Shown: positions 48,008-59,299 of the stretch, piece after piece
Layout of the letters: every line of letters begins with the position of its first letter
Numbering within the stretch: the first letter of the stretch is position 1
Assembly (NCBI GenBank): GCA_018136815.1
Contig: CM030935.1
Location: 124,001-188,000 of the forward strand
Direction of reading: 5' to 3'
DNA: 64,000 bases
Source: Isochrysis galbana
Lineage: Eukaryota > Haptophyta > Isochrysidales > Isochrysidaceae
Translations under genes and position numbers: made by a program
Notes under the pieces: model-generated
Database searches by the model: none
The model's input: only the letters and a program-made list of their open reading frames with translations
Told to the model about the DNA's origin: nothing

Positions 48008-48532
48008 ATGTCGTCCAACGCCTTGCTGTCGGATTTGAACAGAGCAAGGGTAGAGAGAAACAACCTCTTATCGGCCGGAAATAAGCCAACTGCATGCGCG
48101 ACGCAGCACGTAGATCCCCAAGAGCTGACAAGACCTGATACAGCCGTGAGATGCGTGCCTGGCAGTTCCGTTGTCTCTCAACCTCCAATTTCTGCAGCAG
48201 AGTGGGCTGCACGTCCTAAGCGCCAACCATACAGGCCTCCCACTTTGGGGCAAGAAGCCTCGAAAAGCTTGACCTCACGGTCAGCGCAGCCTTTGCCTCT
48301 GAAAGACGAGATCTTCTCACGCCATCTCCAGTATGGCATCAAGCAGTATCGTACTGTGTATGATGCTCACGCGAACGCCCACCTCAATGCGTTGCGTGAC
48401 ACTGCAGGGAGTGGAATCAAATCAAATGCGCCGGTCCCTTTGGGTAGCGACTCGATAAGTATGTGCGCAGCTAAACGTGCCACAATCGATGTCGGCAATA
48501 TCACCGAGTACGTCCATTCTGCCGGCTCTTGA
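48008..48532 (+). CDS. Hypothetical protein
   Basis: The ATG at 48008 opens 174 codons: MSSNALLSDLNRARVERNNL, a Pro-rich middle (KRQPYRPPTL), then a less biased helix-like part (DEIFSRHLQYGIKQYRTVYD, AHANAHLNALRD). No domain is recognised. A second frame at 48546-48770 (YVLYANSSFPQRIGIRPKLM) could be a following exon, because its composition is similar and it starts only 14 bases after the first frame ends. The balanced amino-acid use in a repeat-poor stretch gives modest support for a real gene. Confidence 0.35.
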   Translation: MSSNALLSDLNRARVERNNLLSAGNKPTACATQHVDPQELTRPDTAVRCVPGSSVVSQPPISAAEWAARPKRQPYRPPTLGQEASKSLTSRSAQPLPLKDEIFSRHLQYGIKQYRTVYDAHANAHLNALRDTAGSGIKSNAPVPLGSDSISMCAAKRATIDVGNITEYVHSAGS

Positions 48533-48909
48533 AGGCACAGTGTATGTCCATATGCCCTCGTCATGTGTTGTTGGCTTCGTCCGCAGCCCTCTCAACCGGT
48601 CTGATGTCCAGCCTCTTCAAGATTATGTGCTGTACGCCAACTCGAGTTTTCCACAAAGAATTGGGATCAGGCCAAAGCTAATGGAAGAACATGTGCACGC
48701 GCATGTAGTTGGTCATGGCAAACCAATATGGGACATGACTAGTACGAGTACACTAGTACTACTAGACTAGCAGCTTGTAACTAGTAGTGAACCCTGAATT
48801 TATCAGCCATCGAACACACTAAAAATCCACCAACGCGCGCGCGATAGAGACCCCCTCCACTATTGTCTATTTTAAAAATAAATCTGAAGATTCTGGGCTA
48901 ACACCTACT

Positions 48910-49040
48910 ATGTCTGGCCCCTGCAGGCCTCCTGGGGACCTGAAGAGGGTGTCGAAACAAGCGAATGCTCTGGATCCGACAGAGGGGCCTCAGGCGCGCG
49001 CCATGGCCAGAGCCGCAGGGAAGAGAGGAGAAAAAAAAAC
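48910..49040 (+). mobile_element. Fragment of LINE-derived non-autonomous element
   Basis: ctgcaggcctcctggggacc, tgaagaggg, gcctcaggcgcgcgccatgg and cagagccgcagggaagagag match 59660-59740, with an unrelated short insertion between. It abuts the T-tail side of the next LINE fragment. Confidence 0.65.
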
Positions 49041-49450
49041 AAAAAAACTTCTTAATAGTCTCGCCGCGCGCGCGACCCTGCACAGCTTCTATGCAGCCAC
49101 GCCCGCTTCCCTTATCCCCCCTCCACCTGCCTTGCGGCTCGTCCCCTCGTGCTCTACCTAGGGGGGGGGTGCAGTAGGTTTCCGGTGGCAGGCGGTGTGT
49201 ACCGATACCCGATGGCTATCCTCGCTACTTATTCTTGCGCCATCGGGCTACCGGTTGTTGCATGTTGTCCTCTAGGTGTTGAGTGTCGGGAACCTGTAGT
49301 CCAGAGTAGCTATGGGCATCTGTCCGGTAGGGCGTGGGTCTCGGCGGGCCTCTTACAGTTCAGGCTAGCCGCTCCGCTATGTTGAGCGCTTGAGCTATTA
49401 GGGACAGGTTCGTATTCATGACTAGAGCTCCTTTGTCGTTATTCGTAAAG
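49041..49450 (-). mobile_element. LINE fragment, 3' end, minus strand
   Basis: On the minus strand it contains the final coding block EAPIFTNNDKGALVMNTNLS and IAQALNIAERLA (ending at 49360), then the 3' UTR with gtagagcacgagggg-like sequence, the GCC-GCAA-GGC hairpin (about 49128-49137) and a tail gactattaagaagtttttt. Homology to copies E and G stops at about 49450, where copia sequence begins. The insertion is 5' truncated. Confidence 0.82.
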
Positions 49451-49990
49451 ATGGGGGCCTCAAAGATGCAACGATCCGTTTCTCTCTCGAGTGCCGAGGC
49501 TGAGTATTTTGGCGCGATGCTTACCGCCAAAGATCTCATCTTCATTCGGGACCTCATCACGGATCTCGGCATTCTTCTAAATGGCCCTTCGATCGTTTAC
49601 TCGGATTCCAAGTCCGCCGTTGACATGGCTTTTGATCCAGTGGCTTTCAAGAAGACTAAGCATATCTTGCGTGCAGGAGCCTTTTTGCGCGACCTCGTCG
49701 CTAAACAGGTCCTCACGCTCAAGCACGTCAAAGGGCATCAGATGGTTGCTGATATTTTGACGAAACCATGTCCGCGCAACCAAATTCATCGGATTCTTCA
49801 ACTCCTTGATTCCTTCTCTTCTTCGACTCTCTGCGAGGTGTGAATCTTCTTCGACGTTTGGTTGTAAGCGTCGTACCCGTACTCCGCTTAGAAGGGGGTA
49901 TCATGGATACACATCCATCTCATGCATCGTGGATGCTCATTCTAACCTCTATATGTTTATACTGAGGTCTCTGCTTCTCACTTCTCCCTC
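49451..49990 (+). mobile_element. Ty1/copia pol fossil (RNase H end) and LTR start
   Basis: The frame to 49843 encodes copia RNase H: SLSSAEAEYFGAMLTAKDLI, IVYSDSKSAVDMAFDPVAFK, KTKHILRAGAFLRDLV, LKHVKGHQMVADILTKP. A purine tract (agaaggggg) near 49893 precedes tatcatggatacaca, a probable LTR start. The element is a broken relic. Its LTR partner is not visible. Confidence 0.85.
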
Positions 49991-50029
49991 GCGGCCGTTT
50001 CGAGTCCGCGCGGGGCATTCTTGCGGCAC

Positions 50030-50218
50030 AAAAATTTCCCCGCGCGCTCTTACTTTGTTACTATTAGTTTCGCGTGCGTTTGTGTGAATGTGCGTGCGCG
50101 TGAATGTAGTAAGAATGGACTTAACCGGCGATATACGATTGGCGATGCGATAGGCGATGGCGCTCTGCCTCGCCCAAGCCGCGGTGGTTGCCTCATGGGC
50201 ACCACCGCGATACACAGT
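50030..50218 (-). repeat. Dispersed repeat with conserved peptide
   Basis: Minus-strand copy of the repeat at 40822 and 58235. Here the peptide reads YRGGAHEATTAAWARQSAIA followed by YRIANRISPV. Confidence 0.72.
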
Positions 50219-50239
50219 AACATAATTGCAGAAGGCGTG

Positions 50240-50478
50240 GACGTCTGACTACCACAGGAACACCCACCAACAAGTCTGCTCAGCCCGCCCCCTGCACTTG
50301 GCCCGACTTAGTGCACGCCCCCCGCCCCCCCCCATACCAAAGACAAAGGAATGAAGGGTAGTGTAAGTGTAAAGGGAGTGAGCGTTCTAAGGTAATAGGC
50401 GATGGCGTGAGTCGGTAGCGTGAGTGCGTTTTCCTTGCTATAGCTAGCGGTAGTAGCTTGAATCTTCAGATTTTTTTT
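50240..50478 (+). mobile_element. LINE 3' UTR fragment (D-like type)
   Basis: Matches the interrupted piece at 22473-23475: cccgacttagtgcacg, aaggaatgaagggtagtgta, gcgtgagtcggtagcgtg, gctagcggtagtagcttgaa, ending tcttcagatttttttt. Confidence 0.78.
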
Positions 50479-50858
50479 CAGTCGTTGTCATTCTGGCGGA
50501 CTTGTGTCGCCACAGCTTCCATCGCCTCGAGCGCGATTTTCATGCCATCTTTATTGTTACTACTATGATTGTATCAACGGTATGCGACCAGTCGACAAAC
50601 TTAGTCGCAGTCCTCAGTCGTTGTCATTCCGGTGGATGGCGGCTGTGCCCCAGCCCCAGCCTCGCCCTTCTCCTAGCCAAAACGTCCTAAAAACAACGAC
50701 GCACACGATTACGTGCATTGCTGCTTGCATCACGAGCGTCCATCCAGCATATTCTTGTGCTAGTCGCTCCCAAGCACGTGCCACCACCCGTTGCAATGTG
50801 CACCACCATCACAAGCCCTAGTCATCCCCATGCAAGCTGCGGGCATCACGGTTTGGGC

Positions 50859-53800
50859 TCATGGCTGTTTAGGGATGTGGATGGACTGAGGCCGGTGTCC
50901 GACAGGAGGCAGATGCGTTTGTTGCGATTGCAAGTTGGGCTTCGAAAGGATTCCGTGGCCATTGAGGCTCCGTCTTCCCAAAGGCCGCTCTCGCGGCGCA
51001 GGTGAGCCTCCTGTACTGTGTCGCGCGTCAAGTAGCGCGTCAAGATCGCCGCGCACGCGCGCGATGTTCTCGCTTCCACGCAACTCCCCAAGACCACCGC
51101 CACGCGAGCCAACGTCAATTCGCGACATGGGCGTCACTCTGCGACCATCAACGCCAAGCGAGGAGGAATTGATGAGTGAGCTGCCACCGCTTGCCACAAC
51201 GCGCCCTTGCTCGGCTCGCTCTGAATCGCCAGTCGCGGCAGCCGACATCGCTCGTGTGGGCTGCATCGGGGCCTGGGCGCGAATGCTGCGTGGGGTGGAA
51301 TGAGGGCGTGCCGCGACGGCATTTCCTAAGCTCGTTTGCGTGGGTGCGCTGGCCGTGGCCTCGGCGCGAGGCCGCCCCATCGCCTCGCCCTCGCAGCAGC
51401 CACGTGAGGGCACAAGGAGTGGCCCGGGAAGCGGCGTGGGAATTGCAGGCGGCTGGTGTGTGCTGCCCGAGGATGAGATGGGCGCGAAGGACGGGCATGG
51501 AGCAGGGATGCAAGAAGGGACATGCATTCCCAGCAACGACGACGAGCCTACGGGTTGTGTGGGCGAGAGCTGTGGCGGCGAGAGTTGTGAGGGCGGGTGG
51601 GTGCGCGTGTTCATATGTGCAGCTGTCGGAGAGGCCGAGCGTTCAATGATGGAGCGGTCAAGAGGAGGGGGCCGTAGGGAGGTGCTCTCGGGTGTGGGGG
51701 GCATGCTGGGTTGTAGGCTGTACTGCCCAACTACCGAGGGGCCAAGGGTCGCTGCAGGCGGGTCATCAGGGGACCCGGACTGCAATTGGTAGTATCCTGT
51801 GTCAGACAGCACCTGCGCAGTCCAAGGTTGTAGGTTTCGGTGCAATGGCATATGCAATCATCGCAAGGGCACCTAGATTGACCGGATCTAGACTGGAGTG
51901 GGTTTTCTGGGCTGTTGGGAGTGAGTGTCATGGGCCAAGGGAGGCCTTCGTCGAGCAGCGCCCGAGTTGCTAGTCATGTGTAAGTAAGGAGTCCGCGCAC
52001 GGCGACGTAAATCGAATGAGTGAGAAATAGTGGAGATCGCTCGTTAGGCCATGCTCACATGTTCGATGCACCGCTGGAGTTCCTCGTACGTTAAGCGATG
52101 CTTCGGCCTCTCCGTTGAAGCTGCACTAGAGGCGATGTCCGCGCCGGACAGCGCAGCGAGACTGGGTACGTGAAATGCAAGATCGATGGGGACGTCGACC
52201 CCCGAGAGCACCTAGGCGCGCCACGAATCAGGGGTCAACGCATGCGAGGGCCCGGTGCATTCTACTCGAGAGATCTAGCCCTGACTCGTCAAGCATGATC
52301 AAGAAGTGCAGCTCGTATGCAGGAGTGTTCTCCGTCGCCTTTCCCCAGTCCCCATCGTCATGCCGGGTACAGCCGAGGAGATCACGCCGTGCTGCCCTCC
52401 CTAACCCCTCTCGACTGCGACCTACTCCGTGTAGTCTTTGCGGGCATGGTGCAAACACTAAAAAAGGTCTTAGAGTACCTTGTTTAGCTCATCCTTTAGG
52501 TTCCATCCTGTATGATGCGATCGCCGGGAGAAGAGCGCGTGCTTGTACTTCTCGATAACGAGGCGCTCCGGTGCGGCGGAGGTAGAGGGCGGTAGCTGAG
52601 CTATAAAAAGAATCTTGTGAAGTTGGTGCAAAATGCGCGAGCATGGGTCGTGGATCTCACGGATACGATTGGGCGAGATGGAGAGCATTGGCGAGCGCGT
52701 CGTCTGGAGCCGCGAGTGACATTGCACACATGCACCAGAGGAGGGGTGGGTGAGCCCAGAATGTGCGGGCGATTGAGGTCCACAAAACCACTTGAAGGGG
52801 TCGTGCGGCGCCATTGGAGTGAGAGGAGTCTACGCGATACAAAGCGCGTCAAGGGGTCGTGCGCGACGCCGTGGCGCGTTTTTAGCACCGCGTCATGGTG
52901 CGTATGGACATCGTGCAGCCCTCTAGTCTATGGAAGATACTATGCGGCGTATGCACCTCCCGAGGCGGCCTAGCAACACGAAGAGGTGATGCATCCCTCG
53001 AATCTCGCGCGAGATTTGAGCCACCGACGGCACCTCCGGCGGATCGCCCAACGCCAGCAGCAGCAAGATCAAGCTGGTGCCGAGCGAAAAGTCGGTGCAC
53101 TGCCTCCTTTGACTGCTGAGCTTCTCGCTCATTTTTCAAACGGGCGTCGTGTTCGACATGAAGTTCCTCGCGAAGGGCGATGCGTTCCTATTTGATACAG
53201 CATGGAGGAAGTCGACTTGAAAAGCTAGGATGGTGTAGCAAATCAATACTTCCATGTACAAGCGTCAATGAAGTTGCGTGCGCCTCCAGGAATCGCCTAA
53301 ACTCCAATCCCTCTACCCGTGCGTACAAACCTGAACTAATTCATCAAGCTGGCCCATGAGCACGGGAGAAATGAGCTTGGCAACCTCGTCAATATCAGGT
53401 CTCAAATCCTTATCGACGGTCAGCATCGAGGTTATCGTGCGCAACAATAGCGCAGAATAGCGATCTTCCGGCACGGGATCGTACACCGCCTCAACAATCC
53501 GTGTGGCGACGACGAGAGGGTTTCCGCCCTCGAATGGTGGACGCAAGGTGGCCATTTGATAGAGGATGCATCCGAGTGACTGGTCCAAGGGCGGGCCGGG
53601 ACACGTCACGACACTGGTTTCCTTTCCCGTGATTGAGTGGGGGATGCGTGGAGCGAGATGTGGCTTGCACGCGCCGGCTGCCGATGGGCAAAGCTCAACT
53701 CAGGACCAACCCCATCCAACGCATAAGCGCACCCAGATGTCCGCCTTCTCGCCGTATGACTCATGTTGTATGAGCTCTGGACACTGATACAAGACTGAAC

Positions 53801-56800
53801 CAACAACTGACTCCATCATGCTGTTCGTGCCGAGGCGCTGGCGCGCCTGTGGAGAAGGATTGGGGTGCATGTCAGACAAGAGGCTCGCAAAGGAATCATG
53901 CGCGCGTCGAAAGGAATGAGCAGCGCCGGCAGGTGAGGTGGCTTGAAGGGACCGCCGCCTTAAGTAGGCAGCACGCTCGGCACGTCCGCGTTTGCCCACC
54001 AGTCCAAAATCAGCTAATTTAACCGTGAGGTCCTCCGAAATCATTATGTTTGACGGAGTAAGGTCGCGGTGCACTACGTGCTTTGTTTTGTGACAATATC
54101 GCAGTGCGAGGCACGTCTGCATGGAATTGGGCACGCAGACATGGGTGAAACAGGTGCGAATCTGGGCAGTCGCATGAGCATAAAGTGCGCGCATCATGTA
54201 GAAGTTGGTAGCGTAGCCGTGATGCTGAGGTGAGCGGCTGTTGACGTTGCTGATAGCGCCATCGGCAAGTTGGACTAGGGCCCTAGAAAGCTTAGCCCAA
54301 GCACACCTGACAAAAAATCTGCCAAATTCGCTCTTCTGACAAGAAGGTATTCTTTTCCTTGTGCGAATTGATGAAGTCTAGGAGCGTGGTTCCATCGACC
54401 AGCTCCATAATTATGAACAGCGTACGATTCTCGATGAACGACTCGTAATACCGGATGATATTCGGATGGCGAAGAGACGAGAGAATCCCAACCTCCCGTG
54501 CAAGAAGTTTCGCAGAGGCTGTTTGGGTATTCGCTCCCGTCGCCTCTGCTGCACCATCACCTTCGAGCGCACCACCAGGCTCAAACGCCTCGAGCACGTC
54601 CTCCATAGGCAGCTCCTTCATGGCGTAGAGCGATTCGCCTGAACCCTTGACCTACAATGATGGGGGATGTCCTGTGTTAGCTTCTTGCAATTGAAGGCCT
54701 AAATGCAATGCTCTCCTGCCTCTCCTGCTTGCGGGCGCCGCGAGGCGTTCGGTTCATGCTTAGGCGAGTCGGAACGAGGGCGTCGGAACATTTGCGTGCC
54801 TGATAGACGGACCCAAATCCCCCCTTTCCGAGGAGCTCTTGTACAGCATAATCTCTGACATATTGTTGCTGCGCGCCTCGTCCACGCTCGACGTTGATGT
54901 CGGTCAACGCCTCGGCAATCTTTGCGCGGGCGTCCGGAGAGAGTGCCATTAGGTGCGAAGCGAGATGCGTGTAAGCTCCAACCGCTTCGACGTATTGGCC
55001 GACGTCTATGAAAGCACCAAACAGGTCGGGCGGAAAGAGCCGACGGAATATCTAATCATTGGCAAAAGGACAGCAATCAGGGGAAGGGGTAAGGGGGGGA
55101 CATGCGTCGCGGTAGGGCGCCACTCCAAGCGTATTGGGGTCCCACCGAAGCGCCGCTTCGGTCACGCGGTAAGCGGGAGCCTGCGGTCGCGGCAAGCCTC
55201 GGAGCCGATTGAGCCCGCCCACCTTCCGATTCCGCTCCATTGAATAGATATAACGAAGCGTTCGGAACAGGTGTGCCGCGACATTGAGTGTGGCGAGATT
55301 CGAGTCGTTGTTCGCAGAGCTAGCGGCACTATTGTTAGTAGTGCTTGTGGAAATCAAGTGCCTCGACGAGACTCCGATGAGCTGGGAAAACGGGTCTTGT
55401 GCAGGAGCAGAGATGAGCGATGGCGTCGCACATCCAGGGGTAGCGGCCGTAGGGGCGGGCGCCACTTTAGCAGTAGCCGCGCTAGCGGGAGGCGTGCTTG
55501 GAGACCCAACGGAGTCGTCAGATGCCGTGATGGTTAGCAATTGCATGCCCAAGACGTAGACGCCATTCGCCTGCCACGTGGACAACATTGAACAGACGAC
55601 TGCACCATGAGCCGAATACAAAGGCTTCATGATAGGGACTTCGCACGTGGACGGCGAGCGTGAGCACGGCCTTTGGCCTCAATGTTTCTTTGCTTGCAGA
55701 TCTTGCGTGTGAACTCCCAACCCCAATCCTATCCACAAAATCACGAGCCATCGACAGCCACGTTGCTCCCATCGCCTGCTCGTCTAGCCCGCGCCTACCC
55801 TCAGAGTACGCTTATAGATACGTGTCGGATTTGGCAGCCTCATGTTGCACGACCCCCTCACTCACCTTGCGTATTTGAAGCGCGGCATCATGATCGGTTG
55901 CCAACACGGTAAGTACGATGCACGATCCCGTCACGATCTCTGCAGGTGCATTGGCATTTGGTGCCATCAGGGAAAGCAGCACATTGACGCCGCCGAGTTG
56001 ACGTACCTGCAAAGGGAGGGTCGTGGAGGAACAGCGAGTAGGGCATGCACATGATTAGCATTTGCCGTCGTGCTTTCGTGGCAATAAAAGTAGGAGCGTC
56101 TGTGTGGTTTCTCTCCCGCTGAGAACGGCGCGGCTGCCAATCACGGGCCGCCCCAGCCGTCTGTGACCACGGCCGCTCCTACCCAATCAACTCATCCCCC
56201 CCCCCCCCCTCTCCTCCCAACCACGTACACAGTTTCTGTCGAAGTACGCACTTACCTCCTTGGCTGAGGACGCGTCGGACGAGAGCCAGTGCAAGGCTCT
56301 CAAAAGCGCAGGTGGGAGGTGTTGGTCATCGGAGTGGAGCAACGATAGAAGAATCGAGGCTCCATCATGCATCACAACCTCTCGGCAGAAAAATTGTGAG
56401 CGGAGAAGTAGCTCGAGCAGCTCGGCGGCGAGTACCTGCTCAACAAATGGTCGGAGTAAGTGGGCCCGGAGGCAGCGAGGAGGCTGCTATACGCGACCTA
56501 CTACGACATGTCAAATTCAGAACGCTAACAGCTCCATCACCCATACCTTGAAGCTGGGCTCGTAGTCCGATAGAATTCTGAGCAAGATTTCTGCGCAGCC
56601 GGAGGAGCCAATCGCCAACCGATGGTATTCCACCTGATGTCGAAGGTAGCAGGATGAAGCGACTCGATGACGGGAGGTCGCAGCATTGGGGACGGGCAGG
56701 TGTTCGAAGCGCCGTGCGCGCAATGGGATACCATCATGCGGCTGCTGTGCCTCCTTAGCCCTGTCTCGTGGCAAACAGGGCTTGCGCGACTCCTCCACGC

Positions 56801-57884
56801 TGCAGCCTTGGCGCAAGCTGTACACCTGCACAAATTGGAAGAGAGCAACGAGCACGCATTGCAGCACCAGCGCCTCGCGTGTCGAGAGCAAGGCCACAAG
56901 GGCCCCGTGCAGTGGCGAGGGAATCGGCGTCACTGCTTCCAACGGCGTGCCAGGAACCTCGCCCAATGGCGCTGCAAGTCCAGCTGTCACCGACAACCCT
57001 TGAGAGGCGTGAGTGCTTGCCATGGTGGTTGAGATGTCATGTGCCACATTTGGAGACCCCAACAGGGAGGACACAGCAGCAGGACCATCGCAAGGAGTGC
57101 CACATTCTGGCGGGGCTGATGGAACACTCGGAGCTATGTTGGCCGAAGGTTGAGCATCACACTGCTCCCCTGGGAAGAGCTGGCGCTTAGCTCCCCTCGG
57201 CGACGTCGAGAGCGACGGCGTTCCAGATGCGGATACTGACGGAGCCCCAGAGGCGGATGGCGTGCCGGCGGGCGAAGCGTGAGTGGCGCTACGCAGCTCG
57301 GGCAGGTTTGCAAATCTTTTGAGGATCGACAGCGTTTCCACTAGCATCTCCGACGTGAAGTCGACACCTGGCGAGCCAAAATGCTCGTTGCACAGCTCAA
57401 CGCACAGCTCGCACAGCCGGCTGACTGCGCCACGCGTGCTGGCGAATGCGCGGCGGTGGGCGGCATCTCGCATGAGCACGCGCATACATTGGAGCACGCG
57501 CAGCTTGAAGTCGGCCGAGCTCATCCGCCCCCAGTTCGTCGGCGAGAGGAAGCGCTCGGCCACGAGGAGCGCAAAGGTTCCGCCAAACGCCTCCGCCACT
57601 CCGTTGCCGTTGGAGAAGTCGTAGCGGCGCGCGTGAAGGAGAAGAAAGTCGTCAAGCGCGGCCTTCTCGGCCGCCTGCTGCGCTTCGTCCTCGGCCAGTG
57701 CGCGGCCCAGCAGCGCGTTCAGCGAGAGCAGCACGGTCTCCGAGGACCCGCCGCTCTCGCCGGCCGCCATCGGCAGCCGTTTGGGGCGGGGACCCTCCGC
57801 CGCCGTGCGAGCCGCCCCAGCGCGGTTCCCCCCTCCTGGTACACTACTCCCAGTACTAATTAGTAGTAGAGGCTGCCGCTTCAT
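50859..57884 (-). CDS. NEK10: NEK10-type ARM-repeat protein kinase, 14 exons
   Basis: I infer exons 57884-56826, 56633-56547, 56435-56256, 56006-55866, 55570-55223, 55051-54800, 54651-54307, 54116-54000, 53846-53733, 53579-53331, 53187-52957, 52829-52479, 52211-52059 and 51812-50859, all phase 0, for about 1,525 residues. The order follows animal NEK10. N-terminal armadillo-like helices include SLLHSDDQHLPPALLRAL and RTLRYIYSMERNRK, with IFRRLFPPDLFGAFIDVGQ just before the kinase. The kinase has the Gly loop GKGGFGSVY, Lys in YAMKEL, HRDLTPSN, DFGL and SVVGSVLYQCPEL. A coiled coil (ERIALREELHVEHDARLKNE) follows, then the NEK10-specific ILHQLHKILFIAQLPP and LTYEELQRCIEH-VLSDTGYYQL. The last 300 residues are disordered. 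NEK10 acts in cilia and in checkpoint signalling in animals; the role here is inferred. One intron (after VYQ) appears GC-AG. No catalytic residue is missing. Confidence 0.9.
53331..55051 (-). other. Kinase domain of the NEK10-type gene
   Basis: The domain is spread over six exons. Residue landmarks on the minus strand: the Gly-rich loop just before 54800, the catalytic Lys near 54614, the HRD motif near 54072, DFG at about 54003, the end of the activation segment near 53770, and the C-lobe motif GCILYQMATLRPPFEGG at 53573 onward. The activation segment DFGL-ARQRLGTNSMMESVVG is formed only after removing the 153-base intron 53999-53847, which contains no stop codon. Confidence 0.85.
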
Positions 57885-58234
57885 GGATAAGCCCCATTTC
57901 TATTTCTATGGGGGAAAATAAATGTTGACCCTTAGACATCTAGAGGTCGCTCCAACTGCCAGCTGTGGAATAGTTTCCCCCTGTGATGTCTTGCGCCGAC
58001 GTGTAGGTTTTTTTTTTTGAAAATGGCTCAGGTGGTGGTGACTCACAGTGACAATTATTGTGTACGCATGCACATGCAAGCGAAACCAGGAGCTTCTTGC
58101 TTCTTGCACCGGCGCCGCCGCCTCCAGCCGGTTCACAAGTCACAAGCACTCATATCACCCTCACGACCGAGCCGAGCCTCTACAAGCACAGAATTTGTGC
58201 GCCCCTTCGAATCTGTGTAATCTGTACATATGTA
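57885..58234. other. 5' flank of NEK10-type gene
   Basis: This should contain the promoter of the minus-strand kinase gene. A T-run lies at 58008-58018. No known element was identified. Confidence 0.4.
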
Positions 58235-58400
58235 CATATCGCGGTGGTGCCCACGAGGCAACCACTGCGGCTTGGGCGAGGCAGAGTGCCATCGACGATC
58301 ACACTCTGCCTCGCCAAACCCAATTCCACAGGGTAAGATTCCCACTACATCCGCATGCACGCACATTCACGGTGAAGCGCGCGACACTAATAGTATAATC
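58235..58400 (+). repeat. Dispersed repeat with conserved peptide
   Basis: Third copy of the repeat at 40822 and 50030-50218. The peptide here is YRGGAHEATTAAWARQSAI. It is followed by cacaggg-taagatt and the cacgcacattcacggt-a-gcgcgcgacac block. Confidence 0.72.
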
Positions 58401-58440
58401 ATAATATAACTGAGCATTAGTACCGCTACTCTCACTATAG

Positions 58441-59268
58441 ACCCTAGATGGGAGATACGGCCCACCGACCCTCCAGATACGGGAAATACGGCTGTATCTG
58501 GGTCAATCCCCAGATACGGCTGGATACGGTCCTAGATACGGGTAGGCGGGGCAGGGTGGTGAGAGGGCGACGCTGCATCAGCCCCGTTGCCCTCACTGCC
58601 ATGAACCATATGGGGAGTCCCGCCGCGGGCGCGGGCTGTGTGCGCCGGCTCGCTCGTGCTGGCTCGCGTGCAGACAGGGTGAGGGAGCCCTGCGCTTCTG
58701 GCATTCAATGCCGCAGGCGCGCGCCCCAGCGCACGCGATGTGCCGCCAGCGCCTTGGCTGCGTCTGCCGCGCTCTTGCGCTTGCAGCGTCGGCGAATCAT
58801 CATCATCCGATGATACCTCCGCCGCAGTGGGGCTTGCCATCACGGCAGAGCTGTCCATGGTTGATGGTTGAGCGCGAGCGAGGCTCTGTCTAGGTTGGGG
58901 TTGGGCACCATCGCTAGCTCGCTCGCTCTCGAGAGGTTTCACCGCCGCGCGCGCGCGCTCAGAAAGACCTCGAAACGCTCCAACGTTTATTACCGATTTG
59001 ATTGACGTGTATAAGTCGATATAGAAGCTTGTCCTTTCGCCGTTTCTTCCCACCTTGTAATGAGGGCACGAGGCTACTTGTATCCTTGTAGAAGTGATGC
59101 TTACACCCTTACTTAGAACTGGCTATTACGGTAGCTGGTAGCCGGCCCTCTACAGGCCCTCTGTATCTGCTGTATCTGGGATTTGGGCAGCCTCCAGATA
59201 CAGCAGATACGGCTGTATCTGGCCCGTTCTGCAGATACGGTATCCTGTATCTCCCTTGTAGGCTATAG
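58441..59268. mobile_element. Putative DNA transposon with subterminal repeats
   Basis: Imperfect terminal inverted repeats (cctagatgggagatacgg on the left, cctacaagggagatacagg reversed on the right) are flanked by actatag at 58434-58440 and 59269-59275. About ten copies of cagatacgg or its reverse complement cluster within 100-120 bases of each end. The inside holds a minus-strand frame (59053-58532, Ser/Ala/Arg-rich) with no transposase motif. It is probably non-autonomous. The superfamily is uncertain. Confidence 0.6.
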
Positions 59269-59299
59269 ACTATAGTCACTAGCCCTACCTAGCCCTAGC

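Noticed and set aside
50504-50821. 105-codon plus-strand frame just outside the kinase gene's 3' end
   Set aside because: Composition is uneven, with no domain. It probably lies in the 3' flank of the minus-strand gene.
53847-53999. A 51-residue insertion in the activation loop of the kinase
   Set aside because: It is flanked by GTGGGC and ctccacag, and removing it restores a close NEK10 activation segment, so it is best read as a stop-free intron.
56634-56825. 64-residue unconserved segment in the ARM region of the kinase gene
   Set aside because: It is bounded by GTGTAC and gacatcag, a multiple of three with no stop, and absent from the NEK10 alignment, so I treat it as an intron.
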